Shown in pieces: positions 1-5,936 of a stretch of 13,038 nt of DNA. The translations under genes were made by a program, and so were the position numbers. The stretch is from Cyclobacteriaceae bacterium (GTDB taxonomy: Bacteria; Bacteroidota; Bacteroidia; Cytophagales; Cyclobacteriaceae). How positions within the stretch are numbered: position 1 is the first letter of the stretch; each line of letters begins with the position of its first letter. The DNA is taken from NCBI GenBank assembly GCA_029861825.1, contig JAOTYN010000064.1:1-13038 (forward strand), read 5' to 3'. Below the pieces are notes generated by a model. That model was not told the DNA's origin. It did not search any database and saw only the letters and a program-made list of their open reading frames with translations.

Positions 1-108
1 CAGAGTTCTTTTCTGTGATTCTATTTGTCCATTACCTTTTTCAGAAACGACATCGTCGCAGGACCAGGCCATTGCCAGTATTAATAGGATAAAAACAATC
101 CGAGCCAT
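1..108 (-). CDS. Putative lipoprotein, N-terminal part only
   Basis: The reverse strand from the ATG at 108 is open for 36 codons to the left edge, so the gene continues outside the window. The product begins with Met-Ala-Arg, then a hydrophobic stretch (residues 4-15), then a lipobox-like Ala-Trp-Ser-Cys with the Cys at residue 17, followed by Asp-Asp and a polar stretch. This is a typical lipoprotein signal peptide: cleavage before Cys17 and lipidation would anchor the protein in the envelope. The mature part seen here (about 20 residues) is too short to assign a family or function. A Bacteroidota-type -7 element lies 20 bases upstream of the start, which supports this start. The gene is divergent from glyA. 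What is seen is the signal peptide; the lipoprotein call is inferred from it. Confidence 0.72.
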   Translation of the reverse strand, partial: MARIVFILLILAMAWSCDDVVSEKGNGQIESQKRTL

Positions 109-127
109 ATTAAATATCTATTATGAT

Positions 128-135
128 CAAAATTA
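128..135 (-). promoter_or_regulatory. Promoter -7 element for the lipoprotein gene
   Basis: On the minus strand this reads TAATTTTG, a full match to the Bacteroidota -7 word TAnnTTTG. About 20 bases further upstream (minus strand, 158-155) is TTTC, one mismatch from the -33 word TTTG. Transcription would start near 120, leaving a leader of roughly a dozen bases before the ATG at 108. Confidence 0.5.
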
Positions 136-169
136 AGTTACAGAAAAATAGGATGAAATAATCCCGTTC

Positions 170-201
170 TTTGATTAATTCTAGGTCATCCTGTATTTTT
201 G
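170..201 (+). promoter_or_regulatory. Bacteroidota-type promoter of glyA operon
   Basis: TTTG at 170-173 and TATTTTTG at 194-201 match the -33 (TTTG) and -7 (TAnnTTTG) words of the primary sigma factor of Bacteroidota, with a 20-base spacer. Transcription would begin about 6-8 bases after 201, giving a leader of under 20 bases before the ATG at 227. It probably drives glyA, tatC and rpiB together, because these are separated by only 1 and 4 bases. Confidence 0.65.
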
Positions 202-226
202 ACAGCAACCTTTGAATCCCTAGATT

Positions 227-1518
227 ATGCGGAGAGATATTGAACTTTTTGAACTTATAAATAAAGAAAGGGCCAGACAAGAGAATGGTATTGAACTGAT
301 CGCTTCTGAGAACTTTGCTTCCCCTCAGGTAATGGAGGCTATGGGTTCTGTATTGACCAACAAGTATGCAGAGGGTTTGCCTGGAAAAAGATACTATGGC
401 GGCTGCGAGGTGGTGGATGAAATAGAACAGCGAGCTATTGACCGTGCAAAAGAATTGTTCGGGGCTTCATGGGCTAATGTTCAACCCCATTCCGGGGCAC
501 AGGCCAATGCCGCAGTGATGTTGGCTCTGTTAAACCCGGGCGACAAGATATTGGGTTTTGACCTGGCTCATGGCGGCCATCTTACTCATGGTTCGCCGGT
601 TAATTTCTCCGGCAAGCTCTACAATCCAAGCTTTTATGGAGTGGACCCCCAGACCGGTATAATTGATTGGGACGAGGTAGAAAGAACAGCGCTTAGAGAG
701 CGGCCTAAACTGATCATCTGTGGGGCCTCTGCCTACAGCCGGGATTGGGACTATCAAAGACTGCGAAAAGCTGCAGACAAGATCGGCGCCTTACTGCTGG
801 CCGATATTGCGCATCCTGCCGGACTGATCGCGCGGGGGTTACTGGACGACCCTCTGGAATATTGTCACATTATAACCACCACTACCCATAAGACCTTAAG
901 GGGACCCCGAGGGGGTATGATCATGATCGGTGAAGATTTTGACAATCCCATGGGATTAAAGACCCCAAAGGTGTGGTAAGAAAGATCTCCTCTCTACTGG
1001 ATTCCGGAGTATTTCCCGGAACTCAGGGCGGACCCTTGGAGCATGTGATAGCGGCCAAAGCCGTGGCATTTCAGGAGGCCTTAAGTGAGGAATTTTTGGA
1101 TTACGTGATACGGGTAAGAAAAAATGCACAAGCCATGGCAGCCGCCTTTACCGACCTTGGTTATAAAATAATTTCCGGGGGTACCGACAACCATTTAATG
1201 CTTATCGATCTAAGATCAAGAGGCCTTACCGGTAAACTGGCAGAAAATACCTTGATCAAAGCTGATATCACCATAAACAAAAATATGGTACCTTTCGACG
1301 ATAAGTCTCCTTTTGTAACTTCCGGTATGAGGCTGGGAACCGCCGCAGTCACCACCAGGGGCATGGGGGAAGAGGATATGAAACGCATCGTTACTTTAAT
1401 GGACAGGGTATTGACTCATAGTGATGACTTGAAGGTACTTGATCAAGTGAGAGAAGAGGTAAACACCTGGATGTCGGAATTCCCCTTGTATTCAGAACTT
1501 CCATTATACAAGGACTAG
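227..1518 (+). CDS. glyA: Serine hydroxymethyltransferase, split by a one-base frameshift
   Basis: GlyA interconverts serine and glycine using PLP and tetrahydrofolate, supplying one-carbon units in the cytoplasm. The gene is in two frames: 227-979 (residues 1-250, ending in a false Val-Trp-stop) and a continuation in the -1 frame to 1518. Joined after Thr-Pro-Lys (residues 246-248), with the shift within 964-973, it gives 430 residues, normal for the family. Visible signatures are the N-terminal GIELIASENF (21-30), HSGAQAN (88-94), the PLP-binding Asp193 and His196, the Schiff-base Lys222 in TTTTHKTLRGPRGG, FPGTQGGPLEH after the junction, and the substrate-carboxylate Arg (about 369) in SGMRLGT. 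Translation from 970 reads Gly-Val-Val-Arg-Lys, as expected, so a single base (C or A of the CCCCAAA run) appears to be missing. This may be a sequencing error, a real mutation, or ribosomal frameshifting. A promoter lies directly upstream, and tatC starts one base after the stop. Confidence 0.93.
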
Positions 1519-1519
1519 C

Positions 1520-2320
1520 TTGGAAAAAGAAATGTCTTTCCTGGATCACTTAGAGGAGCTGCGATGGCACCTTATACGATCCATTGTGTCGATTTTGGTA
1601 TTTGCCATTATCGCCTTTCTGGCCAAAGATATTGTTTGGGATATGATCATATTGGGTCCCTCTAGACCCGATTTTTGGACCTATCAAACGCTGTGCAAAA
1701 TTGGAGACAGGATTGGCTCAAAGGTGCTTTGCATTGAGGAGTTGCCCTTTATCATTCAAAGCCGTCAAATGACCGGCCAGTTCACCATGCACATCCTGTC
1801 GTCGCTGGTAATCGGACTACTGTGCGCCTTCCCCTACACTTTTTGGGAAGTGTGGCGATTCATTAGACCCGGGCTTTACGATACCGAACAAAAAGTATCA
1901 CGGGGCGCTACCTTCTTTGTAAGTTTACTTTTTCTAAGCGGTGTGGGCTTTGGCTATTTTATCGTGACCCCGCTGGCGGTAAATTTCCTGGCGAATTATC
2001 AGGTGGCCAGCTCCATTCAAAATGAGTTCGATATCATCTCTTACGTAACTACGGTAGCTACCCTGGTCTTAACCTGTGGCCTTATGTTCCAGCTGCCCAT
2101 TGTGGTTTTCTTCCTGTCCAAGGCAGGATTGGTCACCCCTCAATTGATGAGAAGTTATCGCCGACATGCTATCATTGTTATCCTATTAATATCAGCTGTC
2201 CTAACCCCTCCGGATGTTATCAGCCAAGTGCTTATTGCTTTTCCGTTGGCATTCCTTTACCAAATAAGTATATTTATTAGCGGCCTGGTTATACGCAGGG
2301 CCGAAAGTCAAACCGAATAA
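1520..2320 (+). CDS. tatC: Sec-independent protein translocase TatC
   Basis: TatC is the multi-pass inner-membrane receptor of the twin-arginine pathway, which binds the RR signal peptide and exports folded proteins with TatA-type partners. The N-terminus carries the conserved MSFLDHLEELRWHLIRS motif, with the acidic residue needed for signal-peptide recognition in LEELR. Hydrophobic segments fit the six-helix fold: about 16-36, 88-110, 130-155, 175-200 and two close helices between about 218 and 258. The first periplasmic loop is long, as usual in Bacteroidota. The conserved LTPPD lies before the last helix pair. The reading frame opens at TTG 1520, one base after the glyA stop, giving 266 residues. 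An in-frame ATG at 1532 starting directly at MSFLDHLEE would give 262 and is equally possible. No tatA lies in the window, so the partner must be encoded elsewhere. Confidence 0.95.
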   Translation: MEKEMSFLDHLEELRWHLIRSIVSILVFAIIAFLAKDIVWDMIILGPSRPDFWTYQTLCKIGDRIGSKVLCIEELPFIIQSRQMTGQFTMHILSSLVIGLLCAFPYTFWEVWRFIRPGLYDTEQKVSRGATFFVSLLFLSGVGFGYFIVTPLAVNFLANYQVASSIQNEFDIISYVTTVATLVLTCGLMFQLPIVVFFLSKAGLVTPQLMRSYRRHAIIVILLISAVLTPPDVISQVLIAFPLAFLYQISIFISGLVIRRAESQTE

Positions 2321-2324
2321 CATC

Positions 2325-2759
2325 ATGAAGCAAAAACTGGCCATTGGGGCTGATCACGCAGGTTTCCAGTATAAACAATTGATTTCGGAGTTATTAAAAA
2401 CCCTGGACTACGAAATTGAGGATTTTGGCACCTTTAGTGAAGATTCTGTGGACTACCCGGACTTTGCACATCCCGTAGCCTCTTTTGTCGAGACAAATCC
2501 GGACAGTATAGGGGTTTTGGTGTGCGGCAGTGGCAACGGCGTTGCCATGGCTGCTAACAAGCACACAGATATTCGGGCAGCACTTTGCTGGAATGAAGAC
2601 CTGGCCCGACTGGCACGGTCACATAATGATGCCAATATCATTTGTATACCTGCTCGGTTTGTTTCACCAGAGCTGGCCCGGGACATGGTGCGGGAATTCC
2701 TAAATACCAGTTTCGAAGGTGGCCGTCATGCCAACCGGGTAGACAAGATTACCTGTTAA
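2325..2759 (+). CDS. rpiB: Ribose-5-phosphate isomerase B
   Basis: RpiB interconverts ribose 5-phosphate and ribulose 5-phosphate in the non-oxidative pentose phosphate pathway (cytoplasmic, RpiB/LacA/LacB family). The 144-residue length is typical. The start motif IGADHAGF (7-14) has the phosphate/substrate-binding Asp10 and His11. The catalytic Cys67 sits in VCGSGNGV, whose glycine-rich loop is the anion hole. SHNDANI (99-105) holds the ring-opening His/Asn region, and the C-terminal EGGRHANRVDKI supplies basic residues for phosphate binding. The Cys indicates a true RpiB-like enzyme rather than a related sugar isomerase without it. The ATG lies 4 bases after the tatC stop, so it is probably co-transcribed with glyA and tatC. 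Its TAA (2757-2759) overlaps the stop codon of the convergent membrane-protein gene. Confidence 0.95.
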   Translation: MKQKLAIGADHAGFQYKQLISELLKTLDYEIEDFGTFSEDSVDYPDFAHPVASFVETNPDSIGVLVCGSGNGVAMAANKHTDIRAALCWNEDLARLARSHNDANIICIPARFVSPELARDMVREFLNTSFEGGRHANRVDKITC

Positions 2760-4165
2760 TCCACCAGCACGTAGGCATCTTCCCTATTCCCCTTGGTATA
2801 CCGAGAGGCTATGGTGGGCATCTGCTGGAATAGTTCAGGCACGATGTTCTTTTGGTCGATGATAATATGGGGCAGGTCCGACGTAAAATTCTCATAGACC
2901 AGCGATAGATTATTGAAGTGCTGCAACTGGTTAAAATGCCTTTTCGATAATTCCCAGTTCAGATAGGGAGTTGCTAACTGTGCTCCGGCGTAGGCATTGA
3001 GATCATTTCCAATTATCAAGACTCTTTTACCCGCCACTAAATCATCCCAAGGGGTGGACTTGGTCAACAGACCTTCAAAATTTAACCATTTAGGAGGTAC
3101 TATCAGGCCTCTCAGCGTTCCGAAGTTTATTAATAGGGTCGTTGCAAAGAAGCTTAGGAAAAAAATCTCGGCCAGGAACTTGCGGCGGATAAGCAGAAAG
3201 AAGTGACTCAGGTAAAAGGCGCAAGGAGGTATAAATACCATCATCTGGTGAGGAGCTCGGTCCTTCACCACAAATATTATGGCAAAGGCTCCAATTAAAA
3301 ACCACATCATCACCAGCAGAAAATTGGTTTGCTGATTGTTATAACGTTTAGCAGAATAAACAGATATCCAGGCGAAAATCAATAGTATAGCGGTGGGTAA
3401 ACCAATGAAAAACAAAGTACGCCATTCAACAAATTTGTTGATGGGAGTGGAGATCCAGGAAAGAAAGTAATAATCTAGAAACTCTCGCAAGGCTCCATGC
3501 CAGAAAAAGAAAATACCAACCAGCACCAGGGGAAAGATAAAACCAAAGAAAAGCAGTACGTATTTCTTAAGATCCATGTTGCTGTACAGGCCTAAAGTCA
3601 ATAATACAATGGGCAGATAGATCAAAGAAGGCAGGAAGAAAAGGACCGCGAATCCCAGTGACAGACCCATATTAAGAAATCGTTCGTCACGGGCTTTATG
3701 GGCAATGTGAAAAAAGATTCCGTTTATCACCAGAAGTATGAAGAATCCGCTCATCAATACAGGTGATAGGGTGAAGAAATCAAAAAATAGGGCCATAAGG
3801 ATCGTAAAGATCATGGCCGGCACATAAGTATTTTCTTTATAGGCCTTATTAGCAATCAACAATTGGTTGAACAGTACGCATTGACCGAATACAATGAGCA
3901 GGGCCAGGATCTGATAGGCCCATTGGGATCGCCCAAAGATAAAATCCAATAGGGAATACACCAGAGCTGACAAAGGAGGTATGTCGTCCCATACATCTGA
4001 ATACAGCATGTTACTAAAGGAGATAGACTCACCTACCACCATCCATTCCAATTCCGGCAAAATCAGGGGCATCTCACCCAGAAAAAAGGGCAAACGAACA
4101 GCGATTATCAACAGAAATATACCTATAAATCGATAGGGGTCGTTGATTCTAAAAAATGCCAGCAA
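2756..4165 (-). CDS. Multi-pass membrane protein, GT-C glycosyltransferase-like
   Basis: From the TTG at 4165 this gives 469 residues. About ten or more hydrophobic segments span roughly residues 13-350, followed by a soluble C-terminal domain of about 110 residues. After the first helix comes a non-cytoplasmic loop with acidic Glu38/Glu40, the word DVWDDIPPL (57-65) and then an aromatic/Leu-rich helix. This resembles GT-C lipid-linked-sugar transferases (PMT/ArnT/GT39 type), where an Asp/Glu near helix 1 and a later PPL motif line the active site. A transferase function is inferred from this resemblance only; donor and acceptor cannot be told. The frame stays open to a TTG at 4300, inside rbfA, but a promoter-like word at 4235-4242 and the divergent rbfA favour 4165. 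No in-frame ATG occurs before about residue 32. The stop overlaps that of rpiB. Confidence 0.75.
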   Translation of the reverse strand: MLAFFRINDPYRFIGIFLLIIAVRLPFFLGEMPLILPELEWMVVGESISFSNMLYSDVWDDIPPLSALVYSLLDFIFGRSQWAYQILALLIVFGQCVLFNQLLIANKAYKENTYVPAMIFTILMALFFDFFTLSPVLMSGFFILLVINGIFFHIAHKARDERFLNMGLSLGFAVLFFLPSLIYLPIVLLTLGLYSNMDLKKYVLLFFGFIFPLVLVGIFFFWHGALREFLDYYFLSWISTPINKFVEWRTLFFIGLPTAILLIFAWISVYSAKRYNNQQTNFLLVMMWFLIGAFAIIFVVKDRAPHQMMVFIPPCAFYLSHFFLLIRRKFLAEIFFLSFFATTLLINFGTLRGLIVPPKWLNFEGLLTKSTPWDDLVAGKRVLIIGNDLNAYAGAQLATPYLNWELSKRHFNQLQHFNNLSLVYENFTSDLPHIIIDQKNIVPELFQQMPTIASRYTKGNREDAYVLVD

Positions 4166-4206
4166 GGATCGTTTATTTTCGGTTCTGTCCCGTGGTGGAG
4201 AATCCT

Positions 4207-4214
4207 TAAATTTG
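4207..4214 (+). promoter_or_regulatory. Candidate -7 element for rbfA
   Basis: TAAATTTG is a full match to the Bacteroidota -7 word TAnnTTTG, about 50 bases before the rbfA ATG. The -33 position holds only an imperfect TTCTG (4183-4187). A second, imperfect word (TAATATTTG, 4246-4254, one base too long) lies closer to the start. Which one is used cannot be decided from sequence. Confidence 0.4.
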
Positions 4215-4234
4215 AAGAATAATGGCAGAAAATA

Positions 4235-4242
4235 CAAAATTA
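4235..4242 (-). promoter_or_regulatory. Candidate -7 element for the GT-C-like gene
   Basis: On the minus strand this reads TAATTTTG, a full match to TAnnTTTG. Transcription would start near 4228, upstream of the proposed TTG start at 4165 and downstream of the alternative TTG at 4300, so it helps choose the start. I see no good -33 TTTG at the right distance. Confidence 0.4.
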
Positions 4243-4264
4243 ATGTAATATTTGCGGTAGCATA

Positions 4265-4627
4265 ATGGAAAGTAAAAGACAACAGAAGGTTGCCAGGCAA
4301 CTACAAAAAGACCTCAGTGATATCATAAGACGGAGGATGGGCGATCAATTCCGCAATACCATAATAACGGTAACCCGGGTCCAGGTCAGCCCCGATCTCA
4401 GCGTGGCGCGTGTTCATATCAGCGCGTTGTCGGTCGATAAACGGCAGAAGGTAATCGACTACATCATGGATCATAAATCTGAGATCCGCAAATCACTGGG
4501 ATTGAAGATCGGTAAACAAGTGCGTAAGATTCCCGAGCTGGTGTTCATTGAAGACCACGGATCGCAGTATGCATCGGAGATCGATGGCATATTGTCGAAA
4601 TTGAATATCCCTCCCAAAGAAGAATAA
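4265..4627 (+). CDS. rbfA: 30S ribosome-binding factor RbfA
   Basis: RbfA is a small KH-like-fold protein that binds the maturing 30S subunit near the 16S rRNA 5' end, and is needed for late 16S processing and cold adaptation. The 120-residue product has the family layout: a basic N-terminal helix (SKRQQKVARQLQKDLSDIIRRR), the strand TVTRVQVSPDLSVARVHIS (about 35-53), a central helix, and the C-terminal KIPELVFIEDHGSQYASEID (about 88-107) matching the RbfA signature (R.iPeL.F..D). The ATG at 4265 gives a full-length protein with the expected first residues. It is divergent from the membrane-protein gene and is followed after 2 bases by the LolC/E-like permease, so the two are probably transcribed and translated together. 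Confidence 0.95.
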   Translation: MESKRQQKVARQLQKDLSDIIRRRMGDQFRNTIITVTRVQVSPDLSVARVHISALSVDKRQKVIDYIMDHKSEIRKSLGLKIGKQVRKIPELVFIEDHGSQYASEIDGILSKLNIPPKEE

Positions 4628-4629
4628 CT

Positions 4630-5853
4630 TTGAAGCTATCTTTTTTTATAGCGAAAAGATATTTCCTTTCTAAAAAGAGAAAGAACTTCATTCATGTTAT
4701 CTCCCTGATCTCCATGATCGGGGTGGCCTTGGGCACCGCTGCTTTGGTAGTGGTCTTATCGGTGTTCAACGGGTTGGAAAACCTAATCCGCTCCTTGTAC
4801 AGTTCATTCGATCCGGAAATAAAGATCGAATCGGCCGAAGGTAAGTGGTTCGAGATGTCGGATTCTATTAGGCATTTAGTGCAAGAAACCCCGGGGGTAG
4901 AAGTGCTCAGTGAGGTAATTGAAGATAATGCCCTGATCAGGTACAGAGAATCAGAAATGGTGGTGCGACTTAAAGGGGTTAGCAGTAACTTCATGGAACA
5001 GGACAGATTGAACAAAGTGGTTGTGGAGGGGAGAAGTCTCCTGCAAAAAGGTGACATCAATTATGCTATTGTAGGAGCAGGCGTAAAATATAACCTCTCC
5101 ATTGCTCCTCACGATGAGCTGACCTCTCTGCAAATCTATTACCCTAAAAATACCAAAACCAGGGCCCCCAATCCTAGCGCCATGTACAATCAGAAGGCCA
5201 TTTTACCTGGTGGGGTTTTCGCCATTGAAAAACAGTACGATGAACAATACGTTTTTGTTCCTTTGGAATTTGCTGCGGAACTGTTTGAATACCACCATAG
5301 ACGAACCTCTCTGGAGGTGAAAGTACAATCTTCAGAAGAGATAGAAGAGGTACAAAACCAGCTGAAAAACAAACTTGGAGCCAATTTCCTTATCACCAAT
5401 AAGGACGAGCAGCATCCAAGCCTGTTCCGGGCAATTAAAATTGAAAAACTCTTTGCCTTGTTAGCTTTCTTTTTTGTATTGGGTCTAGCTTCATTGAGTA
5501 CTTTCTTTACCCTTAATATGCTGGCCATAGACAAGCAAAAAGACATCTCGGTATTATTTGCCATGGGAGCTTCCAAAACCATGATCAGGACCATCTTTCT
5601 AATAGAGGGCGCCATAATCAGCTTAGTAGGAGCCACTATTGGTTTAGTATTGGGACTGGTTCTTTGTTTGGTGCAAATAGAACTGGGCATTATTTCCATG
5701 GGCATGGAAACCAGCGTAGTTAATGCCTACCCCGTGAAGATGGAGTTTATGGACTTTCTCTACACGGCGATTTGTGTAATAATCATCACATTCTTAGCTT
5801 CTTACCGGCCTGCCGCGATTGCCGCCAAAACCAGGGTAATCCCCAACCTTTAG
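4630..5853 (+). CDS. FtsX-like ABC permease, LolC/LolE family
   Basis: This 407-residue inner-membrane protein has MacB/LolCDE-type permease architecture: one N-terminal helix (about 22-47), a large periplasmic domain (about 50-265), and three helices near 272-298, 325-352 and 373-393. The start (KLSFFIAKRYFLSKKRKNF) and LGTAALVVVLSVFNGLE match LolC/LolE-like proteins, which with a LolD ATPase release lipoproteins from the inner membrane. The cytoplasmic KQKDISVLFAMGAS (about 303-316) is the coupling region that contacts the ATPase. No ATPase gene is adjacent, so the partner is elsewhere. The start is TTG at 4630, two bases after the rbfA stop. It puts the family's usual N-terminus in place, and the next in-frame ATG would cut into helix 1. 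Whether it handles lipoproteins or other envelope substrates cannot be told from sequence alone. Confidence 0.88.
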   Translation: MKLSFFIAKRYFLSKKRKNFIHVISLISMIGVALGTAALVVVLSVFNGLENLIRSLYSSFDPEIKIESAEGKWFEMSDSIRHLVQETPGVEVLSEVIEDNALIRYRESEMVVRLKGVSSNFMEQDRLNKVVVEGRSLLQKGDINYAIVGAGVKYNLSIAPHDELTSLQIYYPKNTKTRAPNPSAMYNQKAILPGGVFAIEKQYDEQYVFVPLEFAAELFEYHHRRTSLEVKVQSSEEIEEVQNQLKNKLGANFLITNKDEQHPSLFRAIKIEKLFALLAFFFVLGLASLSTFFTLNMLAIDKQKDISVLFAMGASKTMIRTIFLIEGAIISLVGATIGLVLGLVLCLVQIELGIISMGMETSVVNAYPVKMEFMDFLYTAICVIIITFLASYRPAAIAAKTRVIPNL

Positions 5854-5877
5854 AGCCCCTTTTCAATTGGGTTTTTT
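5854..5877 (+). terminator. Weak candidate terminator after the permease gene
   Basis: Directly after the stop codon, AGCCC (5854-5858) can pair with GGGTT (5869-5873) around a 10-base loop. The pairing includes one G-U pair and runs into TTTTTT (5872-5877). The stem is short, so this is only a possible intrinsic terminator of the rbfA-permease operon. Confidence 0.3.
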
Positions 5878-5936
5878 ATTTCCTTAACTGGATTTTTTTT
5901 ATATATTACCTGTTTGTTAAGTTGCCCTAAGAGTGC

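Noticed and set aside
4166..4300. Extra 45 codons at the start of the GT-C-like gene (TTG at 4300)
   Set aside because: It would overlap rbfA's coding start, and the candidate promoter at 4235-4242 lies inside it. The family-like N-terminus begins at the TTG at 4165.
4692..5705. Minus-strand open frames inside the permease gene (4692-5060, 5190-5705)
   Set aside because: They lie opposite a strong conserved gene and have no family-like motifs, so they are shadows of the coding strand.
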